NCBI GenBank assembly: GCA_965216725.1
Contig: CBDCGI010000003.1
Span: forward strand, 43,732-107,731
Source of the DNA: JACZUI01 sp965216725
GTDB taxonomy: Bacteria; Actinomycetota; Acidimicrobiia; Spongiisociales; ZC4RG35
Length of the DNA stretch: 64,000 nucleotides
Direction: 5' to 3'
Made by a program: the position numbers and the translations under genes. Every line of letters begins with the position of its first letter. The first letter of the stretch is position 1. Below, in pieces: positions 8,374 to 15,960 of this stretch. The notes beneath the pieces were generated by a model. That model had not been told where the DNA came from. It searched no databases and was given only the letters and a program-made list of their open reading frames with translations.

Positions 8374-9272
8374 AACTGCCCCCCGGGAAGTGTGTCCCGG
8401 TTGTCTTCTATGAACTGGATTATCCGGCCGGCAACGTCGACCCCGCTCGTTTTCTCGATGCCTTCGAGACCTGGGGAAGAGTTCACTTCCAGTACCAAGG
8501 GGCCTTCGGACGACTGCAGCATGTCCACGCCTGCAACGTTGAGTTCCATGGTCCTGGCGGCGCGGATGGCGGTCTCACGCTCGTTGGGTGTGAGCTCGAT
8601 GACTTCCGAGGTTCCCCCGCGGTGGAGATTGGAACGGAAGTCGCCCGGAGCTCCCTGTCGTCTCATGGATGCGACCACCGTTCCGCCAACGACGAAGGCT
8701 CGAATGTCGGCACCCCCGGCGTCGGCGATGAACTCCTGAACCAAGATATTGGCGTCGAGTTGGCGGAACGCTCCGATCACCGATTCTGCGGCTTTCTTGG
8801 TCTCGGCGAGCACAACGCCCAGTCCTTGTGTCCCTTCCAGGAGTTTCACGACGACGGGTGGTCCTCCTACGACGCTCAAGATGCCGTCGATGTCCCTGGT
8901 GGAATGGGCGAAGCTCGTGGTAGGCAACCCGACGCCCGCACGGGAGAGGAGCTGCATCGATCGGAGCTTGTCCCGGGAGCGGCTGATGGCCTGAGAGCCG
9001 TTGGCGGTGAATACGCCGGTCATCTCGAACTGGCGAACGATCGCCGCTCCGTAGAAGGTGTATGACGCTCCGATGCGAGGGATCACTGCGTCGGGGCGGA
9101 CCTCCTCGTCGCGGAAAAGGACTTTGGGGCGACGTGCCGTGATGTCCATGTAACACCGGAGGTAGTCGACCACCGAGACATCGTGCCCGCGTTCGGCTGC
9201 GGCCTCTTTGATCCGCTTCGTCGAGTACAAGCTGGGCCCTCGAGAGAGGATTGCGATTTTCAATTGGGCCAT
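8370..9272 (-). CDS. rimK: RimK-type ATP-grasp amino-acid ligase
   Basis: A 300-residue ATP-grasp ligase; RimK of E. coli adds glutamate residues to the C-terminus of ribosomal protein S6. Seen: N-terminal LKIAILSRGPSLYST, the ATP-binding lysine region VVVKLLEGTQGLGVVLAE, LVQEFI, DIRAFVVGG, the basic RRQGAPGDFRSNLHRGG, and the metal-binding LVLEVNSSPGLEGIE. All are diagnostic for the RimK/LysX family. The upstream retropepsin-like gene overlaps it by 13 bases and the downstream hydrolase by 4, so all three should be made together. rpsF is not in the window, so the substrate cannot be confirmed. Confidence 0.92.
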   Translation of the reverse strand: MAQLKIAILSRGPSLYSTKRIKEAAAERGHDVSVVDYLRCYMDITARRPKVLFRDEEVRPDAVIPRIGASYTFYGAAIVRQFEMTGVFTANGSQAISRSRDKLRSMQLLSRAGVGLPTTSFAHSTRDIDGILSVVGGPPVVVKLLEGTQGLGVVLAETKKAAESVIGAFRQLDANILVQEFIADAGGADIRAFVVGGTVVASMRRQGAPGDFRSNLHRGGTSEVIELTPNERETAIRAARTMELNVAGVDMLQSSEGPLVLEVNSSPGLEGIEKTSGVDVAGRIIQFIEDNRDTLPGGQF

Positions 9273-9715
9273 CCCTCGCTGCCGGGGCGGCCTCCGAGGT
9301 AGCTGCGTCCCGGGTCCACCATGAACTGCTTTCTGATCGTGCGTCGCCCGAGCAGCATCCTAAAACTCATCTCGTCTCTGGTGGTCAGGCTTATCAATCC
9401 GCTGATTGTCCTGCCCGCGACCACGATCGACGTCCTCACCACCGGTCGTAGCTCGTTGCGACCGCCTGGGTTCTTCACCTTGCGCTCTTTGACCACTTTG
9501 GCCTCACAAGAAACGGATGGCTTGCGAGACCTCTGCCGGGGGTGGATCACGAAGCTGACCCAATCCTCGCCGTCGCGTTCGAAACGTTCCACGTCGAAGG
9601 CATGAAGGGCTGAGTTGTCGGCTCCGGTGTCCACCTTCACCTTCATCTCTTCGACTCCGAACTCGGGAAGCGCCACCCATTCTCTCCAGCCAATCACTGT
9701 GAGACTGTCGCTCAT
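9260..9715 (-). CDS. RimB-like retropepsin-fold protease (putative ATP-dependent zinc protease family)
   Basis: A 151-residue protein with the retropepsin active-site signature VDTGADNSALHA (catalytic Asp29-Thr30-Gly31-Ala32) and the later SFRMLLGRRTI turn. Family members are usually labelled ATP-dependent zinc protease, although the fold is that of an aspartyl protease. In pseudomonads a homologue, RimB, works with RimK to control S6 poly-glutamylation. It is first in the rimB-rimK-AstE-like operon, which runs leftward from a promoter region shared with the divergent hsp20 gene. Confidence 0.88.
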   Translation of the reverse strand: MSDSLTVIGWREWVALPEFGVEEMKVKVDTGADNSALHAFDVERFERDGEDWVSFVIHPRQRSRKPSVSCEAKVVKERKVKNPGGRNELRPVVRTSIVVAGRTISGLISLTTRDEMSFRMLLGRRTIRKQFMVDPGRSYLGGRPGSEGWPN

Positions 9716-9813
9716 TGAAGTGGGTTGGCCGTCATGGGCGGTGAATCGTAACCGGCGCCGGAATATGCGGTGTCAGAATCGGGTTGACTCTGACCGGCGA
9801 GGAAATCTGATAT

Positions 9814-9842
9814 TTGACTTATCAGGTTTTCTCCCTCATAAT
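9814..9842 (+). promoter_or_regulatory. Predicted sigma-70-type promoter of hsp20
   Basis: TTGACT at 9814-9819 and CATAAT at 9837-9842 with an ideal 17-base spacer. This is among the closest matches to the vegetative consensus in the window. It sits 42 bases before the Hsp20 start. Confidence 0.7.
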
Positions 9843-9843
9843 T

Positions 9844-9855
9844 GTGACAAGTCAC
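9844..9855 (+). promoter_or_regulatory. Perfect short palindrome just after the hsp20 -10 box (possible operator)
   Basis: GTGAC-AA-GTCAC, a perfect 5+5 inverted repeat with a 2-base centre, beginning one base after the -10 hexamer, where a repressor would block initiation. It is not CIRCE (HrcA) and not the HspR repeat, so the regulator is unknown. Confidence 0.4.
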
Positions 9856-9883
9856 CTATCCGCCACCAGGCAGGAGGAAGCAG

Positions 9884-10276
9884 ATGCACTATCGATATGA
9901 CCCCTTTACCAGCTGGGGCCGTCCCGTTACCCGCTCTTACATGGGCGCCGATGTCTATCGAGGCGAAGACCGCTACATCGTTGAAGTCGATGTCCCCGGT
10001 GTCGTCGAAGACGCCATTGACGTAACGGTGGAAAAGAAGACATTGACCATCTCCGTCGACCGTCCGGCGCGAACCGACGAGGGCTTCGAGCTGGTCAGCC
10101 GGGGCCGACCCACCGGCACCTTCACCCGACGCTTCTATCTGGGTGATGGTCTCGACTCCGAGGGTGTCGAGGCTGGGCTGGAGAACGGTGTCCTCACCAT
10201 TGCCATCCCGGTTGTGGAAACGGCAAAGGCCCGAAAGGTCGAGGTCGGCACCATCCGCCCGGCCATCGAGGCCTGA
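9884..10276 (+). CDS. Hsp20/alpha-crystallin small heat-shock protein
   Basis: A 130-residue ATP-independent holdase that keeps unfolded proteins soluble. The alpha-crystallin domain runs from about residue 20 to 115: DVYRGEDRYIVEVDVPGV opens it, TLTISVDR is the middle strand and GLENGVLTIAIPV is the conserved A-x-x-(N)GVL block. A strong GGAGGA ribosome site lies 6 bases before ATG 9884. It is a single-gene unit, with its own promoter upstream and a strong terminator downstream. Confidence 0.95.
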   Translation: MHYRYDPFTSWGRPVTRSYMGADVYRGEDRYIVEVDVPGVVEDAIDVTVEKKTLTISVDRPARTDEGFELVSRGRPTGTFTRRFYLGDGLDSEGVEAGLENGVLTIAIPVVETAKARKVEVGTIRPAIEA

Positions 10277-10303
10277 ACCCCTCCCTGTACACCACAACGC
10301 ACG

Positions 10304-10337
10304 AATGGGCCCGCCGACCGGCGGGCCCATTTTGTTT
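10304..10337 (+). terminator. Rho-independent terminator after hsp20
   Basis: A perfect 13-bp stem (10304-10316 with 10319-10331) with a 2-base loop, rich in GC, followed by TTTGTTTG. Placed 28 bases after the hsp20 stop and before the DUF3179 gene. Confidence 0.9.
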
Positions 10338-10383
10338 GCCGTCCTGGAATTCCACTGCCGGATCTGATTGTTGATATGTCTGG

Positions 10384-11490
10384 ATGAGGACCGGTCGCTA
10401 TGTCGCTGCAGGATTGGTAGTCCTAGCCGGGATCATGGCGATCCTTGCCATCAACTCGGCTTCGGAGCCCTCATCGACCGAGACTTTGGCGGTTCCTGGT
10501 CCCCCTGAGGGTGTCTCGTCAACCACGTCAGCACCGGAGGTGGCGACGACGGGTTTGCGCGACATCCCCAAGACAACGATCGAGCCGCCGGGGCAGGCGT
10601 ACGATCCTGTTGCAGCAGGCGAGCCGGTGCCCGAGGGGTACCGGGACACCCTGGGCCGGGATTCGATTGAGCCCATTTACAACCCGGGGTTTCGCTCCGC
10701 CCCGGACACCGAGTGGCCCGCCGACTCGCTGGTGATCGGGGTAGAGATCGAAGGGGACGCTAGGGCTTACCCAGTCTCGTTCCTCACCCGCCGCGAGATG
10801 GTGGTCGATCGGATAGCTGGAATTCCTGTCCTCGTCACCTGGTGACCGCTTTGTGGTACGGCGATGGTCCATCGCCGAGAATGGAACGGGAGTGAGCTTG
10901 TGTTTGGCAACCAGGGTGATCTATACGGCAATGCCATGACCTGGTGGGATCACGGCACCGGATCCGTGTGGAGCCAGCCGACGGGTGAAGCCATCCTCGG
11001 TCCTCTGAAAGGGGCCAAACTCGAGCTGCTGTCGAGCAATCTCACCACGTGGGACGCCTGGCGCGATCGTTTCCCAGACACTGGCGCCCTCGACGGGCCG
11101 AGCACCTTGACCCGGGTCAACCTGTCCCAGACCACGATCGTCGTGGACTTCTCCCTCGAGGTCATGACATTCAGGTTCATCGAGCTATGGCAGTCCGGCC
11201 CGGCCAACGAGGTGGTGGCGGATGTCCCGGTAGCGGTTGTGACCGATCCTGAGGATCGCGACCGCTGGGCGGTTTTTGACCGAAGAGTGGGAGAGCTCAC
11301 CCTGACCTTCGAGGTTCGCGGCTCCCAACTGCACGATTCGGAGACCGGCACCGTGTGGGATCCCGTGTTCGGATTGGGTCTCGAAGGTGAGCTCGCCGGC
11401 GAGACGTTGGCGAAGCTCCCCGCATTCACGGCATTTCCCAGAGATGTTGAGACCTTCTGGCCCGGTGCCCGGGTGTGGCAGCCCGGCTAG
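10384..11490 (+). CDS. DUF3179 protein with in-frame TGA at the CxxC cysteine (candidate selenoprotein)
   Basis: Read through, this is one 368-residue exported or membrane-anchored protein: an N-terminal signal/anchor (VAAGLVVLAGIMAILAI), a Ser/Thr/Pro linker, then a DUF3179 domain. The TGA at 10843-10845 (codon 154) sits exactly where the family has the first Cys of its CPLCGTA motif: the sequence reads VLVTW-TGA-PLCGTAMVHRREW, and both sides are in the same frame. Everything after continues the family (LWSQ-type VWSQPTGEAILGPLKG, TTWDAW). Either the TGA encodes selenocysteine (a UxxC motif), or it is a nonsense change or base error. A hairpin at 10859-10877 supports selenocysteine. If the TGA is a stop, only 153 residues are made. 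The TlpA thioredoxin gene follows. Confidence 0.75.
10859..10877 (+). other. SECIS-like hairpin downstream of the in-frame TGA
   Basis: A perfect 8-bp stem (CGGCGATG with CATCGCCG) with apical loop GTC at 10867-10869. The loop begins 21 bases after the TGA and has G then T at its first two positions. Bacterial SECIS elements lie inside the coding region, with the loop roughly 16-37 bases after the UGA and a G in the first two loop positions, so this fits. Its function is inferred. Confidence 0.5.
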
Positions 11491-11564
11491 GAGTGTGTCA
11501 GCTATCGGACACTCCTGGCATCTCCGGGCTTTGGTGACCGTTAACGGAGCGCACAGGCACGACA

Positions 11565-12203
11565 ATGGAACCGATGACCAATAGACGTCAACTGCCACCG
11601 TGGCTTCTGGGGCTGATAATCGCGATTGTCGTGTTCGCCGTTGGGTTCTTGGTCTTCCGAGCGCTCGGCTTCGGCGACGATCCGGTTGTGGGAGCCGGCG
11701 AGTCGGACGTCGAGGCTTCGGGCGTCGCGCCGAGTTCTACCCTGTCGAACGAGCCGGCCACCACTCCTCCACCCTCTGCTCCGACCGGGCCTGCCGAGAC
11801 CGATGCTCTCGCCTTTGCCTATTGGGACGGCAGCGCAGGCTCGTTCCAGGATTTTCGGGGTAAGCCACTCGTGGTCAACTTCTGGGCGTCCTGGTGCCCG
11901 GCCTGTGTGGCCGAGATGCCGGATTTCGAATCGGTGCATGCCGTTCTCGGTGACGAGGTCCAGTTCCTCGGCGCCAATATGCAGGAGATAGACCGCACCC
12001 AAGCTCAGAAGCTGGTCAATCAGACCAAAGTCTCTTATCCGCTGATGGAGGACCCCAACGGAGAGATCTACAGCTTCTTTGGCGGGATTTCCATGCCCAC
12101 CACAGTCTTCATCGATGCCAGGGGCAATGTGGCTGACACCCACTCCGGTGCCATCTTTGCCGACGATCTCGAGGCGGCCATCCGAGATATCTTCGGTCTG
12201 TGA
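11565..12203 (+). CDS. TlpA/ResA-like membrane-anchored thioredoxin
   Basis: A 212-residue thiol-disulfide protein facing outside the membrane. A single N-terminal helix (LLGLIIAIVVFAVGFLVF, about residues 14-31) anchors it. A Ser/Thr/Pro linker runs to about residue 80, then the thioredoxin domain with active site WCPAC (Cys111, Cys114) and cis-Pro loop MPTT (Pro178). The ATG at 11565 is used; 11574 is an in-frame alternative. Likely partner: the CcdA-type electron carrier at 15961. The MFS gene start overlaps its stop (GTGA), so the two are coupled. Confidence 0.92.
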   Translation: MEPMTNRRQLPPWLLGLIIAIVVFAVGFLVFRALGFGDDPVVGAGESDVEASGVAPSSTLSNEPATTPPPSAPTGPAETDALAFAYWDGSAGSFQDFRGKPLVVNFWASWCPACVAEMPDFESVHAVLGDEVQFLGANMQEIDRTQAQKLVNQTKVSYPLMEDPNGEIYSFFGGISMPTTVFIDARGNVADTHSGAIFADDLEAAIRDIFGL

Positions 12204-13417
12204 CCGAAGCCCAAAGCGAGTCTGACTCGAGACTGCGCGCTCTGGCCCTGATTGCCGGGTCGCAGCTGTTCGTCCTGAGCCTCTGGTTCTCGGCCTCCGC
12301 TGTCTCGCCGCAGCTCGTCGACGAGTGGAGGCTGGGCTCTGCAGCAGAGACCGGGCTGACGCTCTTCGTTCAGCTTGGGTTTGTGGTTGGTGCTCTGGTC
12401 CTTGCCATGTTCTCCGTAGCCGACGTGGTGCCCAGCCGCCGTCTCTTTCTCGTCAGTGCGGGCGCGGCCGCCGTGGCCAATCTCGCCTTGCTTGCTGTCA
12501 CCGCGAACGCGGTGTGGGCCGCCATGGCTCTCCGCTTCCTGACCGGGATGCTCCTGGCCGGGGTTTACCCGGCCGGCCTGAAAGTCGTGGCCGGATGGTT
12601 CCGATCGAGCAGGGGAATGGCTTTGGGTGTCCTGGTCGGGGCCCTGACCGTGGGCTCGGCGTCGCCGCATCTCGTGCGCGGCCTGGGGCTCGACTGGCGC
12701 GGCGTGGTAATCGCATCGTCTGTCCTGGCCGGCGTGGGAGCACTGGTCATGAGCACTGTCCGCGACGGTCCGCATGAGGTGCCGCTGCAACCCTTCAGAT
12801 GGGATCAGGTGAGTCGCGTCGCCCGGAATCGTGGAGTGCGTCTTTCCACTTATGGGTACCTGGGCCACATGTGGGAGCTGTACGCCATGTGGACCTGGAT
12901 GGCGGCGTTCCTTGTTGCTTCTGCTGGTGAAGGAGCGCGCGATTACGGCTCCGAGTCGTCACTGACGTTCGCGATCATCGCTGTGGGCGGAGTTGGGGCA
13001 TGGCTGGCCGGAGTTGCCGCCGACCGTTGGGGACGCACCCAGGTGGCGGGCGGAGCGATGCTGGTGTCGGGCTCCTGTGCTCTGTTGACGCCACTCGTTT
13101 TCGGAAGTCCGTTGTTCGTGGTACTGCCGCTGATGATCATTTGGGGCTTCACGGTTGTGGCCGACAGCGCACAATTCTCGGCGATGGTGACTGAGACCTC
13201 CGATGACGAGGTGCGCGGCACCGCCCTCACCTTGCAGACAGCGCTCGGTTTCCTCCTGACGCTGGTGACGATTCGGGGCGTCCCGGTGATCGCCGAGCAA
13301 GTGGGCTGGCGGTGGGCGTTCCCAATCCTCGCCATTGGGCCGGCGTTGGGGGTCATCGCGATGACGCGGTTGAAGCGGAGCCCGGAGGCTGCCCAGCTCA
13401 GCGGGGGAAGGGGCTAG
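12200..13417 (+). CDS. Major facilitator superfamily transporter
   Basis: A 405-residue inner-membrane carrier with about twelve hydrophobic helices in two halves. Seen: LWFSASAVSPQL in helix 1, the helix 4-5 segment MALRFLTGMLLAGVYPAGLKVVAGWF, typical of the CynX/NimT-like and nitrate/sugar MFS groups, and the loop 8-9 motif AGVAADRWGRTQ. The substrate cannot be read from sequence. The GTG start at 12200 overlaps the TlpA stop. Its stop shares the CTAG tetramer at 13414-13417 with the stop of the convergent VanW gene. Confidence 0.9.
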   Translation: MTEAQSESDSRLRALALIAGSQLFVLSLWFSASAVSPQLVDEWRLGSAAETGLTLFVQLGFVVGALVLAMFSVADVVPSRRLFLVSAGAAAVANLALLAVTANAVWAAMALRFLTGMLLAGVYPAGLKVVAGWFRSSRGMALGVLVGALTVGSASPHLVRGLGLDWRGVVIASSVLAGVGALVMSTVRDGPHEVPLQPFRWDQVSRVARNRGVRLSTYGYLGHMWELYAMWTWMAAFLVASAGEGARDYGSESSLTFAIIAVGGVGAWLAGVAADRWGRTQVAGGAMLVSGSCALLTPLVFGSPLFVVLPLMIIWGFTVVADSAQFSAMVTETSDDEVRGTALTLQTALGFLLTLVTIRGVPVIAEQVGWRWAFPILAIGPALGVIAMTRLKRSPEAAQLSGGRG

Positions 13418-15120
13418 GCGCTTGGCTCAGGGATCGGGTTTCCGTTGCAGTCGATTCCCTCCGCAGGCCGGTACGTGGCCTGGAAGGTATCCACTCTCAC
13501 GAAACCATCACGGTAGGTCCGCTGTCGGTCGGTCTCGACGTGGGTGCAGGCGCGTCGCCTGCTCACCCTCTGCTCCACTTCTTCGACCGTCACGTTTGGC
13601 GTTGAGAACATGGACACCGTGATCGAGGTGTCCGTATAGGAGGTGTCGATCAGGACCGGATAGTCCGTTGTGTTGCGGATCACCAGGTCCGGCGACGGAT
13701 TGGAGATCGTGGCCTCCCGGCCGTATGGGTACCTCGAGAAGTAGAGCGAGTGGGCGCGGTATTCGTCAAAGTCGAGGCCGGCGAAGTAAGCGGCATTGAA
13801 GATCGTGGTCGCGAACTGGCTGACACCACCACCTACTTCGGGAGTCAGGCGGCCGAATCGAATTGCACCGGCAGGCACGAATCCATTCTCCACGGTCCGT
13901 TCTCCCACATAGTCATTGATGCTCAGGGCTTCGCCCGGAAGGAGGTAGAACCCATCGATGATGTCGGCCATGCGCTGGATGTTGGTGACCCGGTCTTCGC
14001 AGCAAGCATGTGGAGTGGTGAAAGACGAAACCTGTTGCACGATGAGCGTGCCGTTGGCCACCGCGACGGATGCCATGTCGTCTTGGGGCCGTGGTTGGAG
14101 CGCGACTCTGCGGAAGGGCTCTATGTCCCCATCCAAAACCGCGTTTGCGATCTTGGCCGCCGACTCAGCCGAGCAACACACCTCGGGCGGAGTCCCCTCT
14201 TCTATGACTTGGGGATAACCCTCGACGACCTCGAACACCGGTTTCGAGCCTGGCCCGATCGGCTCGGGATAGAGATTCTCAATCCCTTCCTGGAGGCCCT
14301 CGAGGTCGAAGCTGCGAAGGACGGACCCATCGGAGGCCTCGACCCGCAGCTGTTGGCGTAGCTGCTCGGGGCTGAGTCTCACCGACTCTCCCCGAACCGA
14401 GACCAATACTCCCACCTCGGTCAGCGACGTCAGCTCGTCGACCACGGCTTGGGCCGCCGTATCGGTGACGGTGGGTTCGACTTCTACCAACCTGGCCTCG
14501 ATCGAATCCGGCGGGTCCAGAAGGTCGATCCCGGATACCTGGTCCACCAAGTGATCGATATCGACGGTTTGACCGGTGGCTCCTGGGATAAATGTCAGCG
14601 ATCCACGGTTGTCTGTCGAAAACTCCGGCTCCACTGCTGGTACTGGCGTCAATGCGTCTGAGGATTGGCGCAGATGCGCGAGCAAGGCATCGGTGTCAAG
14701 TGACCATGCAACCTCGGCACGACTCCTGATCAGAGGTGTCACGGCCCAAGATGCGAGCTGAACTACTGGCCCGCCGGTGCGACGCGCATTCAAGACGTTG
14801 TCAACGGTGGACGCCTGGTCGTAGGTGAAGCCGAGTTCGTCGAGTGTGAACGATTTGTCGCCGCCGAACTCGATTGTGAGTTCGGTCTCCAGAGTGGTTT
14901 TGGCGTCATGGCTGACCACGGCCTTGACTTCACCTGGGGTCATCCCGCTCATGTCGATTCCGTGGAGTGAGACGCGAGCTGCGACCACTTCGCCAGACCC
15001 GGAAAGATGTTGAGTCCAGGCGAAGCCGGCGGCACCAAGCAAGACGCCTCCGATGAGTATCAGAGGCGCCAGAGATCTCACGACGCGGACGGACTCGTGC
15101 TTTGCCACGAACACTGACAT
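13414..15120 (-). CDS. VanW family protein with peptidoglycan-binding-type repeats
   Basis: A 568-residue membrane-anchored exported protein. One N-terminal helix (LAPLILIGGVLLGAAGFAW) is followed by two YoaR/PG_binding_4-like beta domains (each with a (D/N)-x-DxL-x2-x-L-type segment and LTFIPGATGQTVD), then a VanW domain: NIQRMADIIDGFYLLPGEALSIND, GGGVSQFATTIFNAAYFAGLD and RYPYGREATI. The C-terminus has a short basic, Cys-containing tail. Two Cys-Cys pairs (EVCCSAE and HACCEDR) lie in the exported part. The family is linked to cell-wall function and glycopeptide response, with no known activity. I start at ATG 15120; upstream codons would overlap the divergent gene further. Confidence 0.88.
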   Translation of the reverse strand: MSVFVAKHESVRVVRSLAPLILIGGVLLGAAGFAWTQHLSGSGEVVAARVSLHGIDMSGMTPGEVKAVVSHDAKTTLETELTIEFGGDKSFTLDELGFTYDQASTVDNVLNARRTGGPVVQLASWAVTPLIRSRAEVAWSLDTDALLAHLRQSSDALTPVPAVEPEFSTDNRGSLTFIPGATGQTVDIDHLVDQVSGIDLLDPPDSIEARLVEVEPTVTDTAAQAVVDELTSLTEVGVLVSVRGESVRLSPEQLRQQLRVEASDGSVLRSFDLEGLQEGIENLYPEPIGPGSKPVFEVVEGYPQVIEEGTPPEVCCSAESAAKIANAVLDGDIEPFRRVALQPRPQDDMASVAVANGTLIVQQVSSFTTPHACCEDRVTNIQRMADIIDGFYLLPGEALSINDYVGERTVENGFVPAGAIRFGRLTPEVGGGVSQFATTIFNAAYFAGLDFDEYRAHSLYFSRYPYGREATISNPSPDLVIRNTTDYPVLIDTSYTDTSITVSMFSTPNVTVEEVEQRVSRRRACTHVETDRQRTYRDGFVRVDTFQATYRPAEGIDCNGNPIPEPSA

Positions 15121-15149
15121 GGTATTGGCTGACGGCTCATCTTCCTGGC

Positions 15150-15869
15150 ATGGGGAAGAACGTCTTGACGGCGACGGTTGAGCATCCTGTGAGATCTCAG
15201 GCCCAGCAGCAGCACATGGCATGGCTCGCGCGGTCCTTTGGAAGGCCGGACTACGCGCCTCTCACGGCAGCCGATCTGGAGACGTTGATGGGATCGGCCG
15301 AGCTTGTTTCCAAGTATCCCGGCACCCATCTCTTCCGTGAGGGAGATCAGGCGATGGCGGCGTTTCTCGTGGAGAGCGGCGAAGTAGAGATCTACCGCGG
15401 GACCGGATCGAGACGCCGTGTGGTTTCCCGGGTCGGGCCCGGATCGGTTTTGGGGGACATCGCCATGTTCGGCGACGGCCCCTACATCTCTTCGGCCCAG
15501 GCCATCTCCCGTGTTCGAGTCTTCAGATTCGACCGCGACCGATTGCTCCCCGAGTTGGGCAGGCATCCCGCCATCTGCCTTCGTTGGCTCGTGGCCGGTC
15601 TCCGCCAGCTCGAGGAGACCCAGCGACGGGTCATCCACCTCATGCACAAGACGGTGCTCAGTCAGGTGGCCGATCTCTTATACGAGGAAGCCGATGCCCG
15701 GGGCGAGGTACGGCTCTCCCAGACCTCGATTGCCACGCTGCTCGGGGTGAGCCGGCAGTCGGTGAACGAAGCGCTGGGACGGCTGAGAGAACAAGGCGCC
15801 GTCGAGACCGGCTACCGCCAGATACGGGTTTTGGAGAAGGAGCGCCTGGTCACTATCGCCTCCTCGTAA
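15150..15869 (+). CDS. Crp/Fnr family transcriptional regulator
   Basis: About 239 residues. The N-terminal cyclic-nucleotide-type sensor domain shows LFREGDQAMAAFLVESGEVEIYRGTG and GPGSVLGDIAMFGDGPYISSAQAI. After the dimer helix the C-terminal winged helix reads SQTSIATLLGVSRQSVNEALGRLREQGAVETGY, the Crp-type helix-turn-helix. There is no Cys set for an Fnr iron-sulfur cluster, so the ligand is unknown. Start uncertain: ATG 15150 or ATG 15216, neither with a clear ribosome site. It is divergent from the VanW gene and 91 bases upstream of ccdA, so either could be its target. Confidence 0.88.
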   Translation: MGKNVLTATVEHPVRSQAQQQHMAWLARSFGRPDYAPLTAADLETLMGSAELVSKYPGTHLFREGDQAMAAFLVESGEVEIYRGTGSRRRVVSRVGPGSVLGDIAMFGDGPYISSAQAISRVRVFRFDRDRLLPELGRHPAICLRWLVAGLRQLEETQRRVIHLMHKTVLSQVADLLYEEADARGEVRLSQTSIATLLGVSRQSVNEALGRLREQGAVETGYRQIRVLEKERLVTIASS

Positions 15870-15960
15870 GGGTTCCTCTTCGGTCGTCCCCGGGAGGAAG
15901 CCCGCGGGACAGTGTCGGGGTTTTGACTGTTGCTGGAGGTTCGTGACGCCGTGAGGCGTT

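Noticed and set aside
9716..9883. CIRCE (HrcA) or HspR inverted repeat upstream of hsp20
   Set aside because: Neither the TTAGCACTC/GAGTGCTAA nor the CTTGAGT/ACTCAAG pattern is present.
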